Shown piece by piece: positions 27,315-36,358 of a DNA stretch of 64,000 bases. How positions within the stretch are numbered: the stretch's first letter is position 1; each line of letters opens with the position of its first letter. The position numbers and the translations under genes are program-made. The notes under the pieces are model-generated. The model made no database searches. It was not told where the DNA came from and saw only the letters and a program-made list of their open reading frames with translations. Source of the stretch: Candidatus Gallimonas merdae (GTDB lineage Bacteria; Bacillota; Clostridia; Christensenellales; Borkfalkiaceae); the NCBI GenBank assembly GCA_904419525.1, contig CAJFRT010000007.1, positions 104,761-168,760 on the forward strand. Reading direction: 5' to 3'.

Positions 27315-28949
27315 TCAGGTACGCGCCGCAAGAATGCGTTCGCGCGTGCGTTCTTCGCCCAAAATCTGCATGATCGTCCAAAGATCGGGCGAATTTGCCC
27401 GCCCCGTCACTGCGATGCGGAGCACCTCGGCGACATCGGACACATTTCCCTTATACGCTTCCGGATTGGCTTTATAGTCACGCATTTCCGCCGCATACCC
27501 AAGCGATGCGGCCAACGCTTTGACGTTAGAAAACCACACCTGCGCGTCGTTATTGATATCATAAGACGCAAGGAAACCGTCCAGGATCGCATTTCTTGTA
27601 GCATCGTCCACGCAATACGCATCTTTTTGCTTGCAGGCTCCGAAAAAGTATCCGATCTCCTCCACGGCCTGTTTTGCCGTCACAAAATCCTTGCGCCGCT
27701 TTTTGCCCGACGTCCCCATGCACAGCGAAAGAACGCGCAGCAGATACTCTTCGTCGGAAAAATAATCCTTTTGTTCCTGCGTGCCGAATGCAAACGTCCA
27801 CTCCTTGAGAAATGCGGCCATGTCCTCGGCGGAAAGGCGCGAAAGCTCCGTCCGCGAGATATCGTTGAGCTTGTCCAGATCAAACAGTGCGCCGCTCTTG
27901 CTCATTTTTCCGATGCGGAACGGGAACTCTCCGAGCGGCTTGTCGGGGAATTTCTGATGCCACTCCTCGAAATCGGAGTTCAGAAGCGTGAGCATATACA
28001 CCTTGACCGCAAACGGGTGATACCCTTCCTGCCTGTAAAAGGAGAGGGAGAGCTCAGGGTCTTTCCGCTTGGAAAGTTTGCGCTTGCTTTCGCCGTCCAT
28101 TTTCATGAGCGAGCAATTGTGCCCGTATTTGGGACGGCGGAATCCAAGCGCATCAAAGAGTTCGAGATGAATGGGAAGGGACGCGAGCCACTCCTCGCCG
28201 CGGATCACCAGCGTGGTACGCATGAGATGATCGTCCACCGCGTGCGCAAAATGATAGGTCGGGATCCCGTCCGATTTCAGGATCACGACATCCTGGTCGT
28301 TCTCCGTGACGGTGACGTCGCCCTTGATCTCGTCATGGAACGTGAATTTATGAGAGGGATCCCCAAGCGATCTCAAACGGATCACATAGGGCTTTCCCGC
28401 GTCGAGCGCCGCATAAATTTCTTCTTCCGAAAGATTCCGGCACTTCGCGTATTTTCCGTAATAGCCGGTGATCTCCTTTTTTGCCGTCTGCTCGTCACGC
28501 AGTTCGGAGAGTTCTTCCTCCGTGCAGAAACACGGATATGCCCTGCCCTGCCGGATCAGCTCTTTGGCGTATGCTCGATAAATTTCGGCGCGCTGACGCT
28601 GATACCAGGGCGCATAGGTGTCGTCCCCACCGATCTCGGCCCCTTCGTCGAAACGGATATCGAAATAATCAAGGGCGGCAATGACTGCCTCGACCGCGCC
28701 GTCCACCTTCCGTTTCAGATCGGTGTCCTCGATGCGGAGATAGAGCTTTCCGCCGCTGCGGTGAGCAATGCGTTCATTGGCGATCGCAACGAAAAGATTT
28801 CCGAGATGGATAAATCCCGTGGGCGACGGTGCAAGGCGAGTTACCTCAGCTCCCTTGGGCAAATCCCGCGGCGGGTAACGTTTTTCAAAGGATTCAAGCG
28901 GCGGATACTCCCCCGGAATGAGTCGTTCTGCAAGTGCGGATAAATCCAT
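27315..28949 (-). CDS. gltX: Glutamyl-tRNA synthetase
   Basis: Charges tRNA-Glu (possibly also tRNA-Gln in a non-discriminating way; gatCAB is not in the window). Class I motifs: RLAPSPTGFIHLGN (HIGH, about residue 40) and RKLSKRKDPEL (KMSKS, about 268). GluRS-specific RIEDTDLKRK follows the first motif. At 544 residues it is somewhat longer than the usual 480-500, with about 30 extra residues before the catalytic core. GGGAGAA precedes the ATG. Confidence 0.93.
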   Translation of the reverse strand: MDLSALAERLIPGEYPPLESFEKRYPPRDLPKGAEVTRLAPSPTGFIHLGNLFVAIANERIAHRSGGKLYLRIEDTDLKRKVDGAVEAVIAALDYFDIRFDEGAEIGGDDTYAPWYQRQRAEIYRAYAKELIRQGRAYPCFCTEEELSELRDEQTAKKEITGYYGKYAKCRNLSEEEIYAALDAGKPYVIRLRSLGDPSHKFTFHDEIKGDVTVTENDQDVVILKSDGIPTYHFAHAVDDHLMRTTLVIRGEEWLASLPIHLELFDALGFRRPKYGHNCSLMKMDGESKRKLSKRKDPELSLSFYRQEGYHPFAVKVYMLTLLNSDFEEWHQKFPDKPLGEFPFRIGKMSKSGALFDLDKLNDISRTELSRLSAEDMAAFLKEWTFAFGTQEQKDYFSDEEYLLRVLSLCMGTSGKKRRKDFVTAKQAVEEIGYFFGACKQKDAYCVDDATRNAILDGFLASYDINNDAQVWFSNVKALAASLGYAAEMRDYKANPEAYKGNVSDVAEVLRIAVTGRANSPDLWTIMQILGEERTRERILAART

Positions 28950-28968
28950 ATTCTGTCAATTCTCCCGA

Positions 28969-29928
28969 TCAGATAAGTTTGAGCGTATCGGGGGCAATCT
29001 CTGCCAGCCCGTTTTCCACATCGTGAACAAGCGCAACGGCGCGCTCCAGCATCGGCGTCTCCACTCCGGCGGCTTTTCCCGCAGCCACGGCAGCGCCGGC
29101 AACATAATCGACATCACACCGCTTCCCCGCCCGGATATCCCGCAGCATTCCGGAACGTGTCTGGGCATAATTTTTCATGGCCACGGGAAGAAGCAGAGCC
29201 GCGAACTTTCCACCGAAGACCCTGAACAGATCGTGTCCGTTCTGCGGAAGTCCGGTGCATCCGTTTGCACGGGCAACGGCAAATACTTCGCGCATGAGGG
29301 AAAGAACGAGTTTTTTCTGCTTTTTTGCAAGCTGAAGAAAGGTCAGTCCGGAGAGCGCGGAAAGCGTGGAAAACGAGGCGTTGATCGCCAGTTTCGCAAA
29401 GCGGATCTCCGCCAGGTTTCCGGTCGTCAGCGTCCCGGCATGGGAAAGAAGCGCGGCAAGCACATCGAGCTTGTCCCCCTTTCCGTACGCGCCGAGCGCA
29501 AGGTGAAATCCCGTATCGCTCGTCACACGCACAACGCCCGGGGCAATTTTTTCGGCACTCCAGGACAGTGTGCAGCCGTAAACGCGGTCTTTTCCGAATA
29601 CCTGCGCAAGACCGCTTTCCGGAAGACCGTTCTGTACGGTCACCACGGCGCCGTCATCTCTCAGAAAAGGGCGCAAAAACTCAGCCGCTGCCTGATTTTC
29701 GCGCTGTTTGACCGCAAGAATGATGACGTCGTACTGTCCCTCCATCTGAGAAGGAAGCTTTGCGCGCACTTTGGCGCAGCGTGTAAAAGCCCCCTCGATC
29801 AATGCACCGGAAGTATTCATCGCCGCAACATGTTCCGCATCGTGCGAAATGAAGTCAAGCGACATTTCATCAAGTAAAACGCCGAGGGACGTCCCCATCG
29901 CCCCGGCACCATAAATACAGATTCTCAT
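28969..29928 (-). CDS. panE: 2-dehydropantoate 2-reductase family protein
   Basis: The N-terminal Rossmann loop ICIYGAGAMGTSLGVLL, the VKQRENQAA segment and the C-terminal KLAINASFSTLSAL helix with catalytic Lys mark the ApbA/PanE family, which reduces ketopantoate to pantoate for CoA synthesis. Some family members act on other 2-oxoacids, so the substrate is a family-based inference. ATG at 29928 overlaps the aroK stop (ATGA). Confidence 0.85.
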   Translation of the reverse strand: MRICIYGAGAMGTSLGVLLDEMSLDFISHDAEHVAAMNTSGALIEGAFTRCAKVRAKLPSQMEGQYDVIILAVKQRENQAAAEFLRPFLRDDGAVVTVQNGLPESGLAQVFGKDRVYGCTLSWSAEKIAPGVVRVTSDTGFHLALGAYGKGDKLDVLAALLSHAGTLTTGNLAEIRFAKLAINASFSTLSALSGLTFLQLAKKQKKLVLSLMREVFAVARANGCTGLPQNGHDLFRVFGGKFAALLLPVAMKNYAQTRSGMLRDIRAGKRCDVDYVAGAAVAAGKAAGVETPMLERAVALVHDVENGLAEIAPDTLKLI

Positions 29929-30431
29929 ATTGAAAAACCGGCAGCCGCCGCGATCGCCTCTACCGTTTCGTCGATCGTCTGACCGTCGCAATGCACGGTG
30001 ACATCTGCATACCGCTCGTAGAGCGGAACGCGTTCACGGTACAGCGCGCTGAGCGTCGTTGCATTCCCCCGCATGACGACTCCGCGCTTGACAAGGCTTG
30101 GAATACGGCGCGCGACCTCTTCCTCACTTAATTGAAGATAGACAACCGTTCCGAGCGTCTTCAGATGCTCCATGGCGCGTTCGGAATAGCAGACGCTTCC
30201 GCCCGTCGCAATGACGCAGCGCATCGCCATAAGGCCCGCATTCACGCGTTCCTCGATGGCAATGAAGCCCTCCGTTCCCTCCCGTTCAATGATCTCCGAA
30301 AGGAGCGCGCCCTGTTCGCCCTGAATGATGAGATCGCTGTCGATAAACCCATAGCCGATCTTTTTTGCGAGCAGAACGCCCGCCGTACTTTTTCCGGACG
30401 ACGGCATTCCGATGAGAACGAGATTGTCCAT
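29925..30431 (-). CDS. aroK: Shikimate kinase
   Basis: Phosphorylates shikimate at the 3-hydroxyl. The 168 residues show Walker A GMPSSGKSTAG (about 8-18), the shikimate-binding D34-like acidic/Arg region (FIDSDLIIQ), and GGSVCYSERAM. It begins the operon aroK-panE-gltX-thyA-folA. There is no SD; the -10 element lies 9 nt before the ATG. Confidence 0.93.
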   Translation of the reverse strand: MDNLVLIGMPSSGKSTAGVLLAKKIGYGFIDSDLIIQGEQGALLSEIIEREGTEGFIAIEERVNAGLMAMRCVIATGGSVCYSERAMEHLKTLGTVVYLQLSEEEVARRIPSLVKRGVVMRGNATTLSALYRERVPLYERYADVTVHCDGQTIDETVEAIAAAAGFSI

Positions 30432-30440
30432 ATTGATTTA

Positions 30441-30469
30441 ATTATAACGCACGCATATGCAAAAGTCAA
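30441..30469 (-). promoter_or_regulatory. aroK operon promoter, nearly leaderless
   Basis: TTGACT (30464-30469), 17 bp, TATAAT (30441-30446) on the minus strand, with 9 nt to the ATG at 30431, predicting a leader of about 3 nt. Confidence 0.75.
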
Positions 30470-30550
30470 TTCCGTGCAAACCGCGAATAAGGTTTGTCCG
30501 TGAATTTTTTTCTTTTTCACGAGGATTTTTTGAAATGGGCGCGAAAAAAG

Positions 30551-30579
30551 TTGTCTTTCTTCGGTGGATATGGTATAAT
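30551..30579 (+). promoter_or_regulatory. secG promoter
   Basis: TTGTCT (30551-30556), 17 bp, TATAAT (30574-30579), followed by a normal leader with AAGGTAG before the secG ATG at 30618. Confidence 0.8.
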
Positions 30580-30617
30580 TTTCAGCGTATTTTGAAATCA
30601 TTCGATAAGGTAGCTAC

Positions 30618-30938
30618 ATGATCAACTCTTTGCTTGAAGTCGTCAACTTCTGGAACCACTCCTACGAGAATACCTATTATGCGATCAACTATACTCTCGT
30701 GATCCTGATGGCGGTCGCCGCGCTTGCTGCGATCATTCTCGTCATGCTTCAGCCCGGCAACTCGCAGGGCATCGATGCGCTCGGCGGAACGAGCGAGACA
30801 TTCTACGGAAAAAACAAGGGCAGGTCCATTGAATCCAAGCTCAAGATGTGGACGATCATCTGCCTCGCGGTGCTTGCCGTGCTTGCAATCGTCTTCTTCA
30901 TTCTGCAGATCCCTGCAATCTGGGGCCCCGTCGAATAA
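30618..30938 (+). CDS. secG: Preprotein translocase subunit SecG
   Basis: Small subunit of the SecYEG channel. The 106 residues have two membrane helices (about 24-44 and 77-100) around the conserved polar loop LQPGNSQGIDALGGTSETFYGKNKGRS, which is diagnostic. It is followed by rnr and smpB, the usual Firmicutes order. Confidence 0.93.
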   Translation: MINSLLEVVNFWNHSYENTYYAINYTLVILMAVAALAAIILVMLQPGNSQGIDALGGTSETFYGKNKGRSIESKLKMWTIICLAVLAVLAIVFFILQIPAIWGPVE

Positions 30939-30968
30939 CCGGCGATCCCCGAATGGTATCGAACAGGA

Positions 30969-30999
30969 AACGGGCGGCTTAGGGCAGTCCGTTTTTTTC
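30969..30999 (+). terminator. Possible terminator/attenuator between secG and rnr
   Basis: AAACGG/CCGTTT stem with a 15-nt loop followed by seven T. No separate rnr promoter is obvious, so partial read-through is likely. Confidence 0.5.
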
Positions 31000-31027
31000 T
31001 AAATCAAAAGTTCTTCTTGAAAATCAT

Positions 31028-33124
31028 ATGAATGCAAAACAGACACTGCTGCAAAAAATAAAAGACGGCACCTTCGCGCTTCTGACCGACGACGCCATCG
31101 CAAAAAAACTGCGTCTGAAAGGGAAAGCCGCGGAAGTCCTCGGAGAAATGCTACGTTCCTCCGTACGCGAAGGCGTGCTCTGCTGCGATCTGCGCGGTCG
31201 GTACGGCACTGCGGAACAATTCGGTGCAATTCGCGGAACCATCTCCGGAAATGAGCGCGGGTTCGGCTTTTTCGTGCCGGACGACCCGAACCGCGACGAT
31301 CTGTTTATCCCCCACCGCGCCCTGCGCGGAGCTTTTCACAAAGATGTTGTGCTTGCTTTTGCAAAAAATGCGGCCATGGGAGACGAGGGTGAAGTTCTGA
31401 CCATTCTGCAACGCGGATACAAGGAAATTGTCGGCACCTTCCGCCGCGAGCGGACGGGCGGGACGCTGCACCCCGATGACCGAAAATTTTCCACAGACAT
31501 CTTTATCCCGAGCGACCGCTGCAAGGGCGCCGCAGACGGCGTGAAAGCCGTCGCGCGTATCCGCTCCTATGAGGGCCGAATGCCTGTGGGAGAAATTACG
31601 GAGATCCTGGGAGAAAGCGGGGATTTCTTTGTGGAAGAACGCGCACTGATCCGTGCACATAACCTGAAAGAAGATTTTCCGCCCGAAGTACTCGAAGCAG
31701 CCGAACGGCAGGCAGAGCGCTCGCCGCTCGACGATCTGACCGGCCGGATCGATCTGCGCGACGATCTGATCATCACGATCGACGGCGAGGATACGCGCGA
31801 TATCGACGACGCGATCTCCATCCGCAGGGAAGGCGGGAAATTCTATCTCGGCGTCCATATCGCCGATGTCACGCACTATGTCAGATGGCACAGTCCCGTC
31901 GACAACGAAGCATTCTCCCGCGGAACGAGCGTCTATTTTCCCGACCGCGTTCTGCCCATGCTTCCGACGGCCCTGTCCAATCAGATCTGTTCGCTCAATG
32001 AAGGCGTTCCCCGCCTTACCCTCTCCTGTTTCATGACAATCGACATGAATGGGAAAGTCCTTGAGCGGCGCGTCGTCCCCTCCGTGATCTGTTCCCGCCA
32101 CCGCATGACCTACAAAGCGGTCACTGCGATCGCACAGGGCGACGCAGAAATGCGCGCTGAATACCCCGATCTCGTGGAATTCGTACAGACCGCCGTCGAA
32201 CTGACAAAGATCCTGAAGCGGGCCCGCGAATCAAAGGGCGGCGTTGCGCTCGACGTCAAAGAGGCAAAAATTCTATACGAAAACGGCACGATCTCCATTC
32301 CCGACTACGAACGGACGATCTCTCACGAGATGATCGAACAATTCATGGTGCTGGCCAATGAGAGCGTGGCGACCATCATGACCGAAAAGGCGATGCCCTT
32401 TGTCTATCGGATCCATGAACGACCCGGCGAGGAAAAGGCGCAGGATTTTCTCACCTTTCTGCGGGAAGCAGGCGTCTTTGCAAAATTTGATCCTTCACGG
32501 GTCACGCCCGCGGATTATCAGAACCTTCTGCGCTCCCTTGAAGGGTCTCCCCTGTATGCACTTGTCAACCGCGTCATGCTGCGATCCATGATGAAAGCGG
32601 CCTATTCTCCGGAAAATGTGGGGCATTTCGGACTCGCTTCCGACTGCTACTGCCACTTCACTTCCCCCATCCGCCGCTATCCCGATCTGTGCATCCACCG
32701 CATCATTAAGGAGAGCTTCCTCGCCCCCGAAAAGACGCGGGAAAAATACAAAAAATTCGTCACGGAAGCCGCGGTGCAGTCCTCCGCATGTGAAAAAAAT
32801 GCCGCGGAGGCGGAACGGGACGTCGATGCCCTGTATATCGTCGCCTACATGCAGGATAAAATCGGCGAAGAATACGACGCGACGATCTCCGGCGTCACTT
32901 CTTTCGGGATCTTTGCAGAACTTGCAAACACCGTCGAGGGCCTTGTCCCCCTTGAGACTCTTCCGGACGACAGTTACGAATTTATTGAAGAGCGCTTTCA
33001 GCTGCGCGGGACAAAGGAATCCTTTCACCTCGGCGAAGCGATCCGCGTGCGGGTAGCCGGCGTCGACTGGGGAACGCGGCGCGTGCAGTTCCAGTTCCTT
33101 GGAAAGACAGATGCGCGCACATAA
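31028..33124 (+). CDS. rnr: Ribonuclease R
   Basis: Processive 3'-5' exoribonuclease that degrades structured RNA. The 698 residues contain an N-terminal helix-turn-helix, cold-shock domains (GNERGFGFFVPDD), the RNB catalytic domain with the Asp cluster GEDTRDIDDAISI (about 257-269) and GLASDCYCHFTSPIRRYPDL, and a C-terminal S1 domain (GEEYDATISGVTSFGIF). It works with SmpB/tmRNA in clearing stalled mRNAs, consistent with smpB next door. Confidence 0.96.
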   Translation: MNAKQTLLQKIKDGTFALLTDDAIAKKLRLKGKAAEVLGEMLRSSVREGVLCCDLRGRYGTAEQFGAIRGTISGNERGFGFFVPDDPNRDDLFIPHRALRGAFHKDVVLAFAKNAAMGDEGEVLTILQRGYKEIVGTFRRERTGGTLHPDDRKFSTDIFIPSDRCKGAADGVKAVARIRSYEGRMPVGEITEILGESGDFFVEERALIRAHNLKEDFPPEVLEAAERQAERSPLDDLTGRIDLRDDLIITIDGEDTRDIDDAISIRREGGKFYLGVHIADVTHYVRWHSPVDNEAFSRGTSVYFPDRVLPMLPTALSNQICSLNEGVPRLTLSCFMTIDMNGKVLERRVVPSVICSRHRMTYKAVTAIAQGDAEMRAEYPDLVEFVQTAVELTKILKRARESKGGVALDVKEAKILYENGTISIPDYERTISHEMIEQFMVLANESVATIMTEKAMPFVYRIHERPGEEKAQDFLTFLREAGVFAKFDPSRVTPADYQNLLRSLEGSPLYALVNRVMLRSMMKAAYSPENVGHFGLASDCYCHFTSPIRRYPDLCIHRIIKESFLAPEKTREKYKKFVTEAAVQSSACEKNAAEAERDVDALYIVAYMQDKIGEEYDATISGVTSFGIFAELANTVEGLVPLETLPDDSYEFIEERFQLRGTKESFHLGEAIRVRVAGVDWGTRRVQFQFLGKTDART

Positions 33125-33148
33125 ATTTACCGGATCCAGGCAATCATT

Positions 33149-33610
33149 ATGACGGATAAAATCATTGCGGTCAACAAATCCGCTTCCTTTGAATACTTCA
33201 TCGAGGAGCGCTATCAGGCAGGCGTCGTGCTGGAAGGCGCGGAAGTCAAATCCCTGCGGGCAGGGAAGGCATCGCTCGGCGAGAGTTTCTGCGAGATCCG
33301 CGGCGGCGAGATCTTCCTGAAAAATATGCACATTGCCGTCTATGACAAAAGCGGCGCGTTTTCCACGCGCGACTCGCGGAGAGACCGGAAGCTGCTTCTG
33401 AACCGCATCGAGATCTCCAAGATCGTCGGAAAGGTCAATGAGCGCGGCTACACGCTCGTTCCGCTGAAAGTCTACTTCAAAGATGCCCTCATCAAAGTAG
33501 AGATCGCCCTCTGCAAGGGCAAACATACCTATGACAAACGTAAGGCGATCGCCGAACGCGACGTCAGACGCGCACTTGACCGTGCCGTCAAAGAACTGAA
33601 CAATCAGTGA
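33149..33610 (+). CDS. smpB: SsrA-binding protein SmpB
   Basis: Binds tmRNA and delivers it to stalled ribosomes. 153 residues with N-terminal VNKSASFEYFIEERYQAGVVL, the GAEVKSLRAGKASL motif and the basic C-terminal tail (KGKHTYDKRKAIAERD). No tmRNA gene is seen in the following bases; metY starts 10 bp later. Confidence 0.96.
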   Translation: MTDKIIAVNKSASFEYFIEERYQAGVVLEGAEVKSLRAGKASLGESFCEIRGGEIFLKNMHIAVYDKSGAFSTRDSRRDRKLLLNRIEISKIVGKVNERGYTLVPLKVYFKDALIKVEIALCKGKHTYDKRKAIAERDVRRALDRAVKELNNQ

Positions 33611-33619
33611 GGAAAAGAT

Positions 33620-34888
33620 ATGAAAGAACACATCGAAACATTATGCGTACAGGCCGGCTATACTCCGAAAACAGGCGAGAGCCGGATCCCCCCCATTGTA
33701 CAGAGCACGACCTTTTTCTACGGCGATTCCCAGGTCATGGCCGATCTTTTCGACCTGAAACGGGAAGGATTTTTCTATTCCCGTCTCGCCAACCCCACCG
33801 TAGACGCCCTGGAAAAGAAAGTCGCAGCCCTTGAAGGAGGCGTCTGCGGGATCGGCTGTGCTTCCGGAATGTCCGCCGTCCTGCTGACGGCGATGACGCT
33901 CTGCGAGGCGGGAGACAATATCGTCACCGCGAGCGAGATCTACGGCGGGACCTTCAACCTGTTCTCCACAACGCTGCCGAAATTCGGAATCGAAGCGCGG
34001 TTCTTCGATGCAGATACCCCGGCAGAAGAGATCGAGGCGCTGATCGATGAGAAAACAAAATTTGTTTTTGCGGAAACGATCGCAAATCCTGCTGTCATCG
34101 TGCTGGATTTTGACAAGATCGCGGCTGTCTGCAAGAGACACGGCGTCCTTTTCATCGTGGACAACACGCTCGCAACGCCCGCCCTCTGCAGGCCTTTCGA
34201 GTGGGGCGCGAATATTGTCATTCATTCCACAAGCAAATATATGGACGGACATGCCGCGGCGCTCGGCGGCATGATTGTAGACGGAGGAAATTTCACATAC
34301 AAGAACAATGTCCGCTATCCTGCGTTCAATACCCCCGATGAGAGCTACCACGGACTGGTCTATGCCGATCTTCCGGTGGCATTCGGCACCAAATGCCGCG
34401 CTCAGATGATGCGCGACACGGGCGCGGTCATGAGCCCGCAGAACGCATTTTTGACCCTGCTCGGAAGCGATACGCTCGCTCTCCGCATGGAGCGGCACAG
34501 CCGTAACGCCGAAAAAGTTGCGGCATATCTTGCGTCCCATCCAAAAATCGAGTGGGTACGCTCTGCCACGCTTCCGACGAACAAATACTATCCGCTTGCC
34601 CAGAAATACCTGCCCGACGGAACGGGCGGCATGCTGAGTTTCGGCATCCGTGGGGACGCGAAAGCGTGCGCGCGCTTTATGGAACATCTCCGCATCGCAA
34701 CACAGGAAACACACGTTGCAGACGTGCGCAGCTGTGTTCTGCACCCTGCCTCCACCACACACCGCCAGCTCTCCGATGAGCAGCTCAGAGCGGCAGGGAT
34801 CGCACCCAACCTTGTCCGTCTTTCCGTCGGCATTGAAAATGCGGACGATCTCATCGCCGACCTCAGCCAGGCCCTTGACTGCGTCTGA
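33620..34888 (+). CDS. metY: O-acetylhomoserine sulfhydrylase-type PLP enzyme
   Basis: Makes homocysteine (or with methanethiol, methionine) from O-acetylhomoserine. The 422-residue Cys/Met-metabolism PLP protein shows QSTTFFY, YSRLANPTVDALEKKVAALEGG, and the PLP Lys in HSTSKYMDGH (about residue 205). Length and these motifs favour MetY over cystathionine gamma-synthase (about 380), and the neighbouring metA has the acetyl-CoA-type specificity residue. A methionine gamma-lyase activity cannot be excluded. SD AGGAAAAG precedes the ATG. Confidence 0.85.
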   Translation: MKEHIETLCVQAGYTPKTGESRIPPIVQSTTFFYGDSQVMADLFDLKREGFFYSRLANPTVDALEKKVAALEGGVCGIGCASGMSAVLLTAMTLCEAGDNIVTASEIYGGTFNLFSTTLPKFGIEARFFDADTPAEEIEALIDEKTKFVFAETIANPAVIVLDFDKIAAVCKRHGVLFIVDNTLATPALCRPFEWGANIVIHSTSKYMDGHAAALGGMIVDGGNFTYKNNVRYPAFNTPDESYHGLVYADLPVAFGTKCRAQMMRDTGAVMSPQNAFLTLLGSDTLALRMERHSRNAEKVAAYLASHPKIEWVRSATLPTNKYYPLAQKYLPDGTGGMLSFGIRGDAKACARFMEHLRIATQETHVADVRSCVLHPASTTHRQLSDEQLRAAGIAPNLVRLSVGIENADDLIADLSQALDCV

Positions 34889-34917
34889 GATCTTCCTGCC
34901 AAAGAGGAGTTTCACTT

Positions 34918-35829
34918 ATGCCCATCGTCATCGACCGCAATATTCCCGCCTTTTCCGTGCTGCAATCCGAACGCATCGTCGTAATGGACAAAGAACGGGC
35001 GACTTCGCAGGATATCCGCCCCATTGAAATTGCCATTCTCAATCTGATGCCCACCAAAAAAGAGACTGAGACGCAGTTCATGCGCCTTTTGTCCAACTCT
35101 CCGCTTCAGGTGAACATCACGCTCATTCATACGGAAAGTTATCGCTCCCGCAATACGGAAGCAGAGTATCTGGGACGGTTTTATCAATCCTTCGATGCGG
35201 TCAGGGACAGGCATTTCGACGGAATGATCGTGACCGGCGCCCCCGTGGAAGATCTGAAATTTTCCGACGTTGCGTACTGGGACGAACTGGTACGGATGTT
35301 TGACTGGACAAAAACCAATGTCACCTCCACGATCTTTATCTGCTGGGGCGCAATGGCCGCACTTTATCATTTTTACGGGATCCGCAAGTATCCCCTTTCA
35401 CACAAACTCTTCGGCGTGTTTGCCCACCGCAAGGAATTCTTTGAAACCCCCGATCCGCTTATGCGCGGCATTTCAGACGAATTCCATATGTGTCATTCCA
35501 GGCATTCCACCGTCCGTGAATCCGATGTGCGCAAAGACCCGCAATTAAAAGTTCTTGCCACCTCTCACCGTGCCGGCGTCTCCGTCATCAGCAATCTCGA
35601 TCACAGCCAGGTCTTTGTCCTCGGTCACATGGAATACGACAGAGACACCCTGAAAAAAGAGTATGAACGCGACCTTGCAAAAGGACTGGACATTCACCGT
35701 CCGTTCTGCTATTTTGCCGATCAGTCCAATGACAAGATCAACATGAACTGGTCATCGACTTCCAACCTCTTTTATAATAACTGGCTGAACTTCGTCTATC
35801 AGACGACCCCCTACCAATTTGATGCCTGA
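34918..35829 (+). CDS. metA: Homoserine O-acetyltransferase (MetA family)
   Basis: Activates homoserine for methionine synthesis. 303 residues; catalytic Cys142 in IFICWGAMAALYHF and the DHSQVFVLGHMEYD region with the catalytic His/Glu. Residue 111 is Glu in TGAPVEDL; in studied MetA proteins Glu here selects acetyl-CoA and Gly selects succinyl-CoA. This fits the neighbouring O-acetylhomoserine sulfhydrylase. SD GGAG lies 9 bp before the ATG. No SAM riboswitch is visible upstream of metY-metA. Confidence 0.93.
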   Translation: MPIVIDRNIPAFSVLQSERIVVMDKERATSQDIRPIEIAILNLMPTKKETETQFMRLLSNSPLQVNITLIHTESYRSRNTEAEYLGRFYQSFDAVRDRHFDGMIVTGAPVEDLKFSDVAYWDELVRMFDWTKTNVTSTIFICWGAMAALYHFYGIRKYPLSHKLFGVFAHRKEFFETPDPLMRGISDEFHMCHSRHSTVRESDVRKDPQLKVLATSHRAGVSVISNLDHSQVFVLGHMEYDRDTLKKEYERDLAKGLDIHRPFCYFADQSNDKINMNWSSTSNLFYNNWLNFVYQTTPYQFDA

Positions 35830-35888
35830 CGGCGGGAAGGCGCGACCAGAACACATTTCGCCCCCTTTCTGTGCGGCACTTGAACCCC

Positions 35889-35913
35889 AACGGCGCAATT
35901 GCGCCGTTTTTTT
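35889..35913 (+). terminator. Terminator after metA
   Basis: AACGGCGCAATTGCGCCGTT perfect palindromic stem followed by seven T. Confidence 0.88.
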
Positions 35914-35944
35914 ATGAAAATTTCAGAAATCCCGAATAAAACAG

Positions 35945-36003
35945 TTGACAAGCCGGTCAGGACAGCGTATACTACTATTGAACATTTGAAGAAGTATTCA
36001 AAT
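35945..36003 (+). promoter_or_regulatory. Promoter and ArsR-type operator of the metal-sensor gene
   Basis: TTGACA (35945-35950), 17 bp, TATACT (35968-35973). From the expected start point, ATTTGAA-6 bp-TTCAAAT (35984-36003) forms an inverted repeat like CadC/CzrA operators, and TTGAACA at about 35978 adds a further half-site. AAAGGAGG follows. Confidence 0.7.
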
Positions 36004-36016
36004 AAAGGAGGCATGC

Positions 36017-36358
36017 ATGGATCCGCTGACAGAAAAATACGGGTGCACAGAATCCGTACGCAAAAATCTTCCGGACGACGAGACCATCTATGACCTGGCG
36101 TCCCTTTTTAAGATGTTCGGCGATCCCACGCGCGCAAAGATCCTGTCCTGCCTGCAGATCCGGGACCTGTATGTGGGAGAATTGGCCGAGATCCTGGGCA
36201 TGAGCGATTCTGCAATCTCCCACCAGCTCCGCGTCCTTCGCAGCGCAAAACTCGTCAAAGGGACAAAGGAAGGGAAAGAAGTTCGCTATTCTCTGGACGA
36301 TGACCACGTTACCAAGATCATGGAATACGGCCTTACTCACGTCAATGAGGACCGATAA
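36017..36358 (+). CDS. ArsR/SmtB-family zinc-type metalloregulator
   Basis: A 113-residue winged-helix repressor (FGDPTRAKILSCLQI; ELAEILGMSDSAISHQLRVLRSAKLV). In the C-terminal helix the spacing D-x-H-x10-H-x2-E (in DDDHVTKIMEYGLTHVNE) reproduces the alpha-5 zinc site of SmtB. The recognition helix lacks the Cys pair of CadC/ArsR metal sites, so zinc (or Co/Cd through the same site) is the likely inducer. It is first in a three-gene efflux cassette and likely autoregulated. Confidence 0.9.
   Translation: MDPLTEKYGCTESVRKNLPDDETIYDLASLFKMFGDPTRAKILSCLQIRDLYVGELAEILGMSDSAISHQLRVLRSAKLVKGTKEGKEVRYSLDDDHVTKIMEYGLTHVNEDR

Noticed and set aside
27162..28943. A 593-codon plus-strand frame opposite gltX
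   Set aside because: Antisense shadow; gltX has both class I signatures and operon context.
33611..33620. SAM riboswitch or T-box controlling metY-metA
   Set aside because: Only 10 bp separate smpB from metY, and no riboswitch elements are visible.
33611..33900. tmRNA (ssrA) gene after smpB
   Set aside because: The sequence is coding for metY and shows no tRNA-Ala-like ends or tag-coding segment.
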